Below are positions 1-11,936 of a stretch of 64,000 nucleotides of DNA, in pieces (position 1 is the first letter of the stretch; each line of letters opens with the position of its first letter). The translations under genes were made by a program, and so were the position numbers. The notes under the pieces are model-generated. The model had not been told where the DNA came from, ran no database searches, and saw only the letters and a program-made list of their open reading frames with translations. The DNA is from Bemisia tabaci (Eukaryota > Arthropoda > Insecta > Hemiptera > Aleyrodidae), in NCBI RefSeq assembly GCF_918797505.1, contig NC_092797.1:17311372-17375371 (forward strand), given 5' to 3'.

Positions 1-189
1 AACCGACATTTTCTAGCTCATCCCATTAACAAAATACGTTTTATTACTTAGGGGCTTAAAATCCTCCAACCCTCCAAATTTTCTCGCGCCTGCCCAGCAT
101 GCACCGGCCTTCTACAAATTTTCCCACTTGTTTCAAAAGTGATGATATTTTCCCTCTTTGCTTCCTCGGGATCTAAAGTTTGACCTTTT

Positions 190-282
190 AAAATTTTCAT
201 CCCTTCCTATTTTCAGCGCCCTCTCACATTTCCACACTCCCGGCGTTCGTATGATCGGACATTTTTTGCGCCCCTGTCATTG
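190..282 (+). repeat. Dispersed repeat fragment 'GATCGGACATTTTTTGCGCCCCTG'-type
   Basis: CACATTTCCACACTCCC ... GATCGGACATTTTTTGCGCC matches, with divergence, CACATTTTCACGCGCCC ... GATCGGGCATTTTCTGCACC at about 33312-33376 in the last Pdp1 intron. No ends identified. The rest of 1-480 shows nothing else. Confidence 0.55.
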
Positions 283-480
283 CTTACTTTCCCTCCGTAA
301 GTTTCAGAAGTGTTCAAATCAGGTGGCGATTCTTGCAAGTTGGCAATATTATTTTTTCTCCATTTAAAAGCATATTGAACAATTGATTCTAGATCTCACC
401 TTAAATCGATATATTCAATGGATTTAAATGAAATACTAAAAGCGATATCCACTGCTGGAATCGCCACTGTCAAAACCCCT

Positions 481-752
481 GCGGGCTGATTGTTGAAATT
501 GATAAACGAATCTATAGATAAAGAAGACATAGAGAGTATAGAGGGCTCATATTGGTTGAAATGGGTGGATCCTATAGACTAAGGGGGTAAATGATCGCTA
601 ACTACAGGGTCTCTCGTGGGTTGCCATCAGTTGTTCTACTACCTACCTCCTTTGTCCATTGCAACCGCCCACTTCCACCAATAGGATCCCTTCATATCCC
701 TTTTGTCATCTTTGTCTATAGCTTTGTCTATCAATGTCAATAATCAGCTCGC
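481..752. mobile_element. GCGGGCTGAT inverted-repeat MITE, copy 1
   Basis: Left GCGGGCTGATTGTTGAAATT, then TATAGATAAAGAAGACATAG; right is the inverted copy (CTTTGTCTATAGCTTTGTCT, AATAATCAGCTCGC). A second copy is at 27023-27291. No convincing target duplication. Confidence 0.78.
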
Positions 753-1194
753 TGTGATATTTAGAGATGAGCTAGGGATACTGGTTTCTGATTGAAGAGT
801 GTGGTTCCTTTAACAAGAGAATTTGATGTTGCCACCTTATGATCCTCATTCATGAAAGTACGATCCCATGACACGCGCTTTCAACTTTCCGAAGATGAGG
901 TCACTTTCCACGGCTCGGCTGACACGTGCTTCTTCCCCGTTGCTCTCTGTCCGTTGTTCGTCGGCAGAGCCTCCTCTAGCTCCGAGAAAAAAACCCATTA
1001 ATCGGACAGCACCATGAGCTCTGCATCTACCATCTACCCACCAAGTCGGAGCGTGTAGCCGCAAGGCTGCGCCGGGCTTTCTTTCCTCCTCAAGGTCGTC
1101 TCTCACTCGCCTGGCTCGGATTCGATCGATTTATAGATCCGCCTAATCTCCGAGGGTCCACTCACACTGACCACCGCCCGCGACCGCTCGTCGG
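753..1194. other. Unassigned stretch
   Basis: Moderately GC-rich in the middle with short ORFs lacking any domain. Nothing further seen. Confidence 0.5.
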
Positions 1195-1430
1195 CGCTCA
1201 GTGGAACGAATCTTTGGAAGAAGTCGGCCATGAAATATCTGTCAAAAATTGTAAAATTTTACGTTTATCTCGTCACAATTTCAATTTCAAGGGGTGCTTT
1301 TTAAAGCAAATTTTACGAGAAAACCATTGAAAATACTTTAAAACATCAAAATTTTATATTAATGAAGATGTACGCATTTAAAGTTTTTAAATCATGCCCA
1401 ACTTTTCTCATCGATTCGATCCACTGTGCG
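1195..1430. mobile_element. CGCACAGTGGATCGA inverted-repeat element, copy 1
   Basis: Right end TCGATTCGATCCACTGTGCG, left end a diverged inverted form (CGCTCAGTGGAACGAATC). Internal AAGGGGTGCTT and AAATTTTACGAGAAAACCAT blocks recur, inverted, in the copy at 29654-29890. Confidence 0.65.
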
Positions 1431-4400
1431 GCATCGTGCCGCGAGTCAGATCACGTGGAAAACGCATGGTTTTATGATGATACTCGACGGGGTTTTTATC
1501 ATTTTATCGTCAGTATGGCAACCCCGCCACGCATTCTCGGCTGATAACAATACCATCGATGTCAGATGGGGCATGGTGGATGAAGAAGTAAGGGCTGGTT
1601 CTAACACATCTGGTCCTAAACCTCTTTTTGAAACAATACTTGTATTTTTGGGAGGTCTCAGGGCTCGTATGATTAATAGTATGGTCCGAATATGGCCTGG
1701 ACTTCTTGTAACTTTGGGAATACCATGTATCGACTTCTAAGTAGCTCGGTTTCCATAATCGCCCTGATGAAGAAGCACCCTTAATCATACGCGATCGCTT
1801 TGTACCCTCCCATTGGGGTCACTCCAAGTCCCCCAAGAATGCGTCGAATCCATCGATTCTTGCAGCCGACGATGCATTGCAAATAAATGAAATTTGCATT
1901 GCCCTCTTAAAAAAAGTGAATATTACGGATATATCTCGCGGACGCCTTGACTTGCTTCTTCTATCATCTTCTTCTTCTATCTTCTTCTTCTTCCTCCTCT
2001 TTTTTTTTTAAATTCTCTTATCATATCCTCAAATTACACATGTCACTATCACCAATCACCCAAAACAAAAAATGTGAAGAAAAGATGGGATCATAGTATT
2101 TGTAACAAAACGTTCACACTGGGTAAACACCTGGATGTATAATTTTTTCTCTCTCACCCCTTTCCTCCAACCCCCTCCCCCCTCCTTCTAAACAAAGGTT
2201 GGGTACCAAATTGTTATCAGATGTTATGAGTCGATCCAAACTGTTACCAGATGGCTAAATTGAGTCACTTCGTCCGTTGATGTCACTTTTTAGTCACAAT
2301 TGCACATCCACATTGATACAATGAGAAAAAAAAGTCCCCCCTCCCCCCTCCACCCCCCATCCAAAAAATTAGCCATTTCAACAACTTTGATATCTTTCTC
2401 GCTGCGACGAACGAAATAAAAGATACTAGTTTTGAGAGTAAGGAAGGACTACTAGCGCGTGATTATCTTCTGGGATTGATTCGTATACTGACTTCTCATT
2501 CACCAGTCATCAGGCGAGCTTCAGCAGAGTTCTTTTAGCCGAAAAACTCCTTTGAACAGTTACTATACGAAATCGCCTCAACCGCAGTGACCATTTGGCA
2601 GTGAGGCGGTAAACAAAGCTGCTCTCAAGTTTAGATCGGTTTCCTCAAGGCTGAAATCCGTTGGACTGTCCAAGTCAAAAAGAAAAAAAAATAATAATGA
2701 AGGCCTTCAGGATTCCGTTTGGGCATGAACACTTTCTCCCGTCCTCCTCTCCGGCGGAGGGGGGCCCCGCCGCCCGACAAAAAAAGGAAGCGAGATGAAT
2801 TAAAAAATGGAATGAAATAAAATGAAGCGAAGGGTTCAGGGTAAAGAGAAAGTTCGGATTCCATCAGATAAACGCGTCGCGATCCCAGGCTTGCCGCCGC
2901 GCGCAGCGCCGAAATCCCCGCCGCGGCAGTGATGCCGTTGAATAATTCAAAAAGTCCCCGTGGGCCGGTCACCTTGCAACAGAGCTTCCAGTTAAGTTTG
3001 ACTCTGTTTCCTTCCGCCTTGGGATTTTTTTTCTTTTTTCCATTTCGATCGGCCTTGTCGTCGCTCGTTAAGTTCGTGGATTCCATTTTGGGATTTCTCC
3101 CCACCTGGTTTTTCTTCCTCCCGCAACGAGTGATTCATTTGCATCGACGCCAATGGCCGGCTTCTGCATATTTATGGTGTTTAATTACATGCAGTAAAGT
3201 TTTATTGTATTAATATACTTACTCGCTGAATTACTCGGTGGATCTAGGAAGTTCTTTGGTATACATATGTATCGCCCTTTCTCGGCGGCTGATCAAAGAC
3301 GGAAACAGTTTGATGTCGCATGGTGACTGTTTAGTGTTCCTCTCTCTATTTAACGTGCGCCTTTAATTGCGAGACAATTTGTTTTGTTTTGTTTAACGCT
3401 GTAAGGTATATGTCTTTTTATCACCTCTTAAGTTCTTAACGGTAACGGAAGCACACGCTCAAGGTCACGGCAAATTTTCGGAGTGAACAATGTAATCGAT
3501 CTACTAGCGATTTGTAATTGGTGCGCTAATTTTAGTACTTAGAGAGGAGGGGGCCACATTTTGTTTTTCTTATTTTTTCCCCTTCTTCTCTCCTTAATGT
3601 TTTCTCCGTCAAACAGCTGGAAAGACTGTGCGGTGACAAATTTTTTATTGCAGACTCACAATTATTCTGTTACCTGTCGGTGGTAAAAAGAAAGAAAAAA
3701 TATCAATTACCCATTTTTATGACTGTTTCTATATTGTTAATTTTATTTGTTCACAGGTGAGTACAGAGATTTAAGGCAGTCAGTCATTTCCCTACAGAAA
3801 TCTCGGTGCTGTAAGTACTGTCCTTACGATTAGCATTACACGAAGAAAATACATCGTTTTCTGTGGAGGTTCTTTTGTTTGCGGTGGCTCCATCTGATAG
3901 AAAAGTGTATCATTAAGAGTCTTTTAGGCACTAATAAAAAAGCGACCTATAAATTCTTAGAATTAATAAATAACAAGTCGTGTGTGTCTATGCATACATT
4001 GGTTATTGTGTTGATTTTTATTTTGGCCAGTATAAGTACATTTCAGAGCATCCAAGCATAGTATAGTTGGTAGGGTTCAGTAGTGGGTGCATCCAACTAT
4101 AATTCTCTAGAAACTTCATTGACAGTGTGACGATAATATACCAACAGCATATTGATGATTTATAGGTGGGTCGCAGCCAATGAGCCAAATGATCAAGTTG
4201 CTCTAATTCAGTAATCCTTCAATATAGAACTTTTGAAAACACCACCAGTTTGATCTAGTTTCGTTTTTTCTCGAAAGGTTACAGGCGAACGAGAGAGAGA
4301 AAAAAAATATTAATGACCTAAAGAGGGAGAACGCACCGTAGTGTGGACGTTATATAAGGATTTTTTTCACTATTCGACCGATTTGTTACCGTGACTGTAT

Positions 4401-5094
4401 GAGGGAAAAAGTACAAAAAGCATACAGATCAAATCGATCAATGTTTAGTCCCCCTTCCCTCCTTCGACTTGCAATGAATTATTGATTTTTGAGGAGGAAC
4501 GTGCGCACTTAATATTTTCCGAATTTCAGACGCAGCTAATTTTGAATCTAAAAGTTAAAACGGAGCTGACCGCGCTCAAAATTATGTTCGTGCTCCGCTG
4601 TTCTTCCACTTAGTAAAAAATGAAAGTGATCGAACAGTTGTGTCGAACACGTGACTGTTTTAAGCTCTAAGTTTGGAACGGCCGTAGGTAACGGTCTTGT
4701 GGTATGTCCTCACCAATTCCATGGTGACATTGAAGAAAATAGGTGTCACTCGGTCCGCAATATTGGATATTTCATTGGAAGTCTCAATTTTTCCACGAGA
4801 AAAAAAAAGAGTGATAGACTTAACCATATTCGTGGACAATTTCATGTCTGCATTTCAGTGTTGTCCAATTCCCCTCAAAAATTACATTTTTACCAGCAGA
4901 ATCTTGGGGATTTCTAACTGAAAATTTCACCGATATTTTCCCCGAACCCCATGCAAAAATCAGACACATTTTGGACCATAATCGGTCAGGTGAATTTATG
5001 TAAAAAATCAAATTGTTTGAGTCAAACCTCGGCATTGAGTTACGTTCCTTCGTCCGGGAAACGACGAGTTGGTTCCCTCTCAGATTCCCTATTA
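1431..5094. other. Unassigned AT-rich stretch
   Basis: Contains a TTC microsatellite at about 1960-2010, C-rich runs near 2160-2190 and 2336-2360, and short ORFs without domains. No gene or complete transposon recognised. Confidence 0.5.
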
Positions 5095-5375
5095 GGGTGT
5101 CTAAAAAGTCTGGAATTTCCGGAAAGTCCGGGAATAGTACTGATTTGTTAAGAGCGGTCCGGAAGTACTGGAAAAGTGCGGAAATTCCGCAGAAGGTCCG
5201 GAATTTTTTTCATTTTTTGTCATTCTCGTCGCAACTGCGGGGCGAGAAATTTAAATTTGTGGAATTTTTCAATTTTCGTCAATTGTAGGTAGGTACTGAA
5301 AAAGTACTGAATTTTCCTGTGGAGGAGGTACTGAATTTCTTGGGAATGTACTGTAAAAGTACTGATTTTTGGCCA
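5095..5375. repeat. Degenerate CCGGAA / GTACTGAA simple repeat region
   Basis: Multiple variants of GTCTGGAATTTCCGGAAAG, GTCCGGAAGTACTGGAAAAG and GTACTGAAAAAGTACTGAAT. No fixed period. Reads as degenerate low-complexity repeat. Confidence 0.55.
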
Positions 5376-5506
5376 GCTTGTTTTAGTATACCTATTGGCT
5401 TATTAGTGAATTCAGTTCAGAGGCAGGAACTAACTACAGCGTTTTACTCATTGAGTTCTCCCAAGCAACAAACGAGCACACCAATCGATCGCCAAAAACC
5501 TCCGTA

Positions 5507-5825
5507 CTCGGAGAAAAAAACTTCGTGCGTGGGACCCGAAGTTTAGGTCACATGGATCTCTGAAGTTTTCGGATTTAGCATCTGGACACTTAAGGTCCAG
5601 CTGCTGAGGTTTGGATCACACATCTGAAGTACCTACTTCGGTTTTCACATCCGAAAAACTTTGGTTCTCACATCTGAAGTACTTCAGATATAAGAACTGA
5701 AGTTTTAAATGGGTGATCCAAACCTCAACAGCTAGACCTAAAGTGCTCAGATGCTCAATCCGAAAACTTCAGTGATCCATATGACCTAAATTTCGGGTCC
5801 CGGGCACGCGGTTTTTTTCTCCGTG
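5507..5825. mobile_element. CACGGAG MITE ('GGATCTCTGAAG' family), TA-flanked copy
   Basis: TA at 5505-5506 and 5826-5827. Left end CTCGGAGAAAAAAACTTCGT, then GGACCCGAAGTT and GGATCTCTGAAGTTTTCGGA; right end is the inverted copy finishing TTTTTTTCTCCGTG. The centre holds short repeated AACTTCGGTTCTYACATC-type blocks. Three copies in the window. Confidence 0.85.
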
Positions 5826-5839
5826 TACCTCTCCGCTAA

Positions 5840-6350
5840 ACTTGATCCAATATTTCTCACTTCCGTGTGCAATGACGCCTCTTTACGGACAAGCCACGGC
5901 CCCCGAGAATCGCCCCAGCCCGACGTAAGGTCACCGCCGTAAAACGCGAAAAAAGTCGCCGACGTCTGGCTTGGCACGGGTCCCGCGCGAGGCATCAACA
6001 AAGACGCGAAGAGCCGTTAAAACTGCGTAAAATTAAGCGACGTGACGTCACCCGACGGATGGAAATGACGGCTAGACGTCCGACGCGTCGGAGGGTCTCA
6101 GCGCCGGAGTGACCTGGATCTGCATTCGGAAGAAGCGAGTGTGTTAGTGGTCCAGAACGTGAACGGATGAAAGTGAGAGTGTTCTGACGTTGCCGCGCCG
6201 AGGGGATTCCACCGCGTCTTCCGTGTGGTCGGATGGGTAATTCGCGGATTTTTCGGAGATCTGGCAAGCGTGCTGACGCGCGTGCAGTCGCTCACGGGCG
6301 GACGGTGTCCGACTGCAGAGTGCATTGGTGCGTTTCTTCCGCGTCGGCTT
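5840..6350. promoter_or_regulatory. GC-rich block with a CRE palindrome
   Basis: CpG-rich DNA directly after the MITE at 5507-5825, with TGACGTCA at 6043-6050. Overlapping short ORFs show no domain. Promoter role is inference only. Confidence 0.25.
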
Positions 6351-9300
6351 CTAGGTGAGAAAGTGCTTCGGGTTTGATTGAAATGGAATAAACCACCAAC
6401 AACCGTGCCGGTTTGTCTCTGCTGTTACACAGCCCGCAATCGGATATTGAGAGGAGATGCAGGGATAAAATATCTTCGGGATCTCTCACTTTTAACGTCT
6501 TCTGGTGTCGTAGAAGACTCGGGGATCATCGTTAATCGATACGATAACTGATGTAAAGACGTTGGTTACCCCGCTCATCGAACAAAATGTCGGTTTGGCA
6601 AACTGTTTTTTGCTCTGAAGCCAGTAGTTTACAGGTCGGCTAGAATATCAACACGAAATTGAAGGCGCCTTCATGTTGGCGGTGATACAATTTGAGTGGC
6701 AACGAAGTTGAGACATTTTTATCATACCTTTCGCCAGAATTGACAGGTTACATGTTAAATTATAATTCTTCCTCATCACTGGAGAGCTTGAAAAGTGTTA
6801 TTTACTAACAGCTAGTCGGTGTCAAGATGAGAAAAGAGTTAAGAGTTTTTAGAGTTGAACAATTGTATTGGCGTTCCAAAGCTTGTATGCCTTTTTCTCA
6901 ATTGATGTATTTTTTATATTTTTTTCCTTCATTTCTTTGTAATTTTCAACTGATTTTTGACCTCAAATCAGCTCGGTCATTGATTATTGTCAAGTGTCAA
7001 GTGGCAGTAGAGGTATCGCCGGAAGACCGACTCGACTTACCGCGAAAGAATATTCTCACCTTTCCCTTTCATATCTCCTCTCTATTTTCTCACCTCCTTT
7101 TCCTTTTACCATCTCTTTCCGCCTCTGTCACGTCAACGTTATGTCGCGTATAAGGATTATTTCGAGTCCCCAACATTTCTTATGTATTTTTGAAATTCCT
7201 TACACTCTTTAGCTTCGAATTTGTAACTGCTCATTTCCACCGAAAACAAAATGATTGGTCCATCATTTTAACTTAAAGCGTCGTTTCTTCTCGAAAAAAT
7301 TTAGATTTTTTAAATTAATGCAGATTTTTAAGTAAGTTCGCTCGAGTTTAAGACACGTTGTTCTGCTATTTCTTTTAACTTAAACTCAACGATAACAAAA
7401 CAATGTTTCTTGAACTCAAAGAAATGACTTTAAGTTAAATCCGCACCGATTTCACTCAAAAACACCAAATTTTGTCGACAAGAAACGACGCTGTTAGTCA
7501 AAATTATAAATCAAGAAAATTTCTTGTCAGTGTGTATGAGAGGTGTAAACGGCTTAAAATGCTATGACAATAAGTGAATTCAACCTTTACTACATTCTAT
7601 ATTTCTTTCTTTCTATCTTTCTTTCTTTCTATCTTTCATCCCTCCTATTACCAACCCGGAAACATTACACGAGTGGTCACATCTCTAGGTACGAATATTG
7701 CATGGTGGTAATTTCTGAAAGATTTACCGACTCCTACGAGTAGCCGAAAACCGAGTGTCATATCGCCGGTTTAGGCGTGTAAATAGTGGTAAGAGCATAA
7801 AATACCGGAGATTACGGAGAAAGCGTCGCGTGTTAAAGTGTTGTGGATGCCGAAAAGTAAATCGCCCATACCGTGCGATTGTGCTTTGTCGCTGTTCACT
7901 CTTGAGTCGGATGATTTAAATGTTACCAGTCTGTTCGAACCTTTTCCGTCAACCGCAGAAATGTAATTCTTTGTTGTCGCGCAAATTACCTCGTGCGAGT
8001 TTTCTAACAAATATTTTAACGAGCCATGGAGGATCCGCTCACGTGGTTTTTTCTCGGTTTTTTTGCCCCCTTATCTCTCCTCGTGAGTGTTTTATGAAAC
8101 ACCCTCTCCCTCTCCCGTCTCCCGCATCGCTGTGCTCTCTTCGGGTTTCACTTAAATCTTCATCAAAAGAATCTCATGTCTAGATCTTCATCCACCGAGG
8201 GTATTAAAAGTTGAAGCTCCGCTTTTTCCTTAAACCAAGAGCAATTATTTAAACTGACGAAATAGCTGAAAAGGGACGACTTTTTTTTTTGGCACCACTC
8301 TGTTTTGCAAAAAGCAACCCTAAGCTACTTTTAACTCATAATACAGCAAAAATCGAATCACAAGTTCAAAATCCGTCTCATTAGCTTGACGCACCTGAAA
8401 AAATTCCGCGACAGAAATTTTGAGAGCAGTCATTTTTTCTTCGCGAGTCATTTTCGATCGATAAGCTCAAATTATCTTGATTTCAGTCAAAGGCAAAAGT
8501 GGCAAAAATCGGACGGAGCCTTTCAAAACGGATCCAAGCCGTATCTAGGTTGAACCAAGGAAAAGAAGTTCAAAGTTTGAAGTTTGAAATTGTATTCCTC
8601 CACAAGAATCAATGTTGGAAGTACAGTTCAACGCCCAATTTTGCATGAAAAATATTTTTCCTAAATTTATTTTAAATTTTCTTTATTTATTTTTTTTTAA
8701 ATTTTTGACAGCAAAAAATTTACTGCCTCGTAAGTTGTTTGATGTGCGACTTGGAGCATTTTTGTGTAATTTAACCTTTTAACGCTTATTTTTAAACGGA
8801 GATGCTTATTAATACAGCTCCATTTAAAATTTGGTCGCTCTCGCAAAATCAACGCTCCAAAATCAGTTCTTTCACTTTCTTTACAGTGTTCTCTGTAACT
8901 GTACAATAGTATCTTTGGTAAGTAACTCCTCTCTAGCACACGTGAGACTGTCATTTCCTGATGGATTTGTTGCTTGCTAAAGAAATTTAAACACAATAAT
9001 GACAGTCTATCCGTCAAAAACTGCGCCCACCGCATTCTAGGTTGTCATCTTGTTGCATTGTTGCAATGTCTAAGATTATCATTTTAAGCTATTTAAGTGT
9101 ACTCAACGCAATTTTTTAAAAATTCTTCATCTCCTCATAATTTGTTCATTGAGTGAGCAAAAATTTAAAAATGTGTTCCGTCGATTCTTATGGTATCAGA
9201 ATCAGCAATTTCCCTTCCACCCTTTTTACTCCCAGAATCTATGATCAGATTTAATACAAAATCTAAGAAAAATCGTCAGAGGTCGCGTTGAAATTCAGTT

Positions 9301-11060
9301 CAGCAACGCGTAGGATCCCAGTTAGGGGGACGGGTTCTTAAAAATATACGGGGAAATCTTTGAAAATGTAGTAAATTCTACACAAATTTTGATGCACGTA
9401 AAATTGTCGCCCTGCCTGCGCTTAAAATTAAGTCGTTGTCTTCAAAATTGTTTGTCTAATTATTTACGATGACCATAAGTTTCAGTTAATTCATTAGTTG
9501 AAAATGCAAATTTTGAGCGACATTTGGCATTGCCGTAGAAGATCAACGAGGCACTCACAATCACTTCCATATCCATTGAATATTTAGGCGGGCTCTCACA
9601 GCTTTTTTCACAAGGTCATTTGTCAGCAGAGAAAGTTGATCACCGATCGGCCAGTTGTCGCTTGCTAAGCCAGCGTTTGTTGATATTCGGAGAATATTGT
9701 CCAAATATCGATACTGTTAATCATACGATTGGCGCTCTCTTCTCGTTCAATTCGTGCTGCTATCAACTCTCCTTTTTTTGTTGACTTTTGATCTGTGTAA
9801 TGCTCTGTCTAAAAATGGCCTAGCACGCTGAAAGGGAATGATTTGAGAAATCATTCCTTTTATAGCTCTACGCATACGTTGGAGACTTCGTGGAGCACTC
9901 AAAATTTGAAAAACCCTCCTGAATTTCAAAAACCTATCTCCCATGAAATGGATTTTGTATGAGAAATGACTATAAATGAATCTAATTTTCAACCCGAAAA
10001 ACGTCAGAAAATATATCCTCACGAGCAAAAATGATTATTTGAACGCTTGAGGTACAGCCAAAATTATTATATTAAAACAGTGATTCCATCCAAAGAAAAC
10101 CTTGATTAGTTTTTTTTCCAACGAGCTGTATAGCAGATTGGTGCAGTCTTTTTTTTATTTGGGAATGATAAATTGAATGGGAGAGGTTACAGAATACGGG
10201 TATGTTATTCATTTTGGCCGTTAAATAGTCAACGAGTATTTTAATTTTTTGGTCAAATTGAGTTATTTTCACTCTTTAAGTGCTTAGGAGTGTTTATATC
10301 ATATCCCTCTGTCATGTAAAATCATAAGAGGAGCGCGTAATGCATAACGGCTGAGGTGCGAAGCGCTCCGGGGGATGGGGGGGGGGTGAACACTTAAGGG
10401 GTCAAGGAGCGTACCCTACCATAGTGTAAAATAAAAGTGATAACCAACGTTTGGTAGAACTTCAACAATTGCAGATTACACTGGGAGAAGTTAAACCGAC
10501 AAGTTGTTTCAATCTGATATCACAATTCGGGTATCGGTACCTCGAGGATTTTATTTTAATTTTTATTTATTTATTTACTTATTTTAATTCCTCGAAATTC
10601 TCACTTTTAAGACTTGCAAGACTCTTATCTATCAAGCCCCCCCTGAAATTGAGACAAAAATCCATCAACTGGATGTTTGCGCGAGCTAAAGAGTTTCGTT
10701 TACCTTCCTACTCCAGCGTTAAAGTCTCCGAAGGAATACCCATCATTTTCGGTATCTTCATGCCTGTTGTTTTCGATTGTCCAGTAAGGCTTTGGGTTCC
10801 CTAAAGCTGCTCGTGACTCTTGGTCTCTCTTTATCATATTTTCTTCCATCTCGTCATTTTCCACCAATCAGCAGGGGAGAAAAACGTCCCAATTCCGCAC
10901 ATCCGTAAGCGGACAGTTTTCAAGGATCTCGAGTTCCCCCGGCGGGAAATTTCGGGGGTCCGCTCGAAAACGCGTGATGATTTCTACCTCGATGGACGGG
11001 TAACGATTCGAAGAGCCGAAAACGACAAGGGCCGACTCAGACGAACGCGACACCGACCTA
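6351..11060. other. Unassigned stretch
   Basis: Apart from the weak inverted repeat at 7274-7493 and a CTTT/CTAT microsatellite near 7600-7635, nothing recognised. A poly-G run lies near 10376-10386. Confidence 0.5.
7274..7493. repeat. Inverted-repeat element, weak
   Basis: AAGCGTCGTTTCTTCTCGA (about 7275) and TCGACAAGAAACGACGCTG (about 7475) are inverted copies; TTAACTTAAACTCAACG and AGTTTAAG relate internally. No target duplication recognised. Confidence 0.45.
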
Positions 11061-11202
11061 GCGTGCTTTGCGATATATCGATTGATCTGCCGTTTAAACC
11101 CATGGAAAAGGGTCGATAAACAAGGTATACCTAAAAATCGATTCTTTACCACAGCATTAAATGAGGAAATATCGACAATCGATCACTCACGCCTCGCCAC
11201 CG
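11061..11202. mobile_element. hAT-type MITE, left-truncated copy
   Basis: Shares GCGATATATCGATTGATCTG and AATCGATTCTTTACCA with the other copies and ends CACGCCTCGCCACCG. The left tip lacks the first dozen bases; ACCTA precedes it and ACCTACGG follows the right end, consistent with a small deletion over the left junction. Confidence 0.65.
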
Positions 11203-11404
11203 ACCTACGGACGTGAGCCGGGTCCGGGCGCTCGCTCCGGCGGAAAAGTGGTCTAGTCGAGTCGCTAACGAACAGATTAATTACCGCCTACCGCTCCGCT
11301 CCGTTGCCGAACGCACCGCTAGAAAATGTGGAAAGTTACCGCCCGAGCTAAAGATGTCGTTTTATATGCACGGTGAAGAAAAAAAATCGGTTAAGAGGAT
11401 AATG

Positions 11405-11936
11405 CACGGAGAAAAAATTTCGAGACCTGAAGTCACACTGGAAAAAAAAAAAAAAAATTATTGTATCTAGAGTCCAGACTCTTAAAAACATCGACAAGAA
11501 AAAGTACCCTCGATTCAATGAGATTTAAGCTTGAATCAAGAACCAAGCCTCTTAATTTGAGCGGATTTCCTTTTGATTTAAGCTTAAATCTGATTGAATC
11601 AAGAGTCCTTTTTCTTGTTAATGTTTTCAAGAGTTTGGACTCTAGATCCAATGTGTTTTTTTTTCCACTACAGGTCCAATGGATCTCTGAAGCTTTTGGA
11701 TCGTACTTCCGAAAACTTGAAGTCCAGCTGCTGAAGTTTGGATCGCACATCTGAAAGGCTTCGGTTCTTCGGTTGAAACTCCGATGCAGTCAACCGAAGA
11801 ACCACAGTACTTCAAATGTGTGACTCGAACTTCGGCAGGTGGACCTGAAGTTTTCGGATGCACGATCCGAGAACTTTAGAGATCCATACGTGTTCTAAAC
11901 TGCGAGTTCCACGAACGAAGTTCCTTTTTTGGTGCG
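11405..11936. mobile_element. CACGGAG MITE, copy split by a snap-back MITE
   Basis: Left tip CACGGAGAAAAAATTTCG and ACCTGAAGT up to 11435; after the inserted element it resumes at about 11671 with CAGGTCCAATGGATCTCTGA and runs through the inverted half to about 11936. The internal loop (TTCGGTTCTTCGGTTG / CAACCGAAGAACC) differs from the other copies. Right tip degraded. Confidence 0.7.
11436..11670. mobile_element. Snap-back MITE, family 'GGATCTAGAGTCCAGACTC', nested copy
   Basis: Begins CACTGGAAAA with an expanded poly-A, TCTAGAGTCCAGACTCTT, and ends GACTCTAGATCCAATGTG plus a degraded CCACTA. It is inserted within a different MITE (11405-11936), splitting that element near its left end. Confidence 0.8.
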
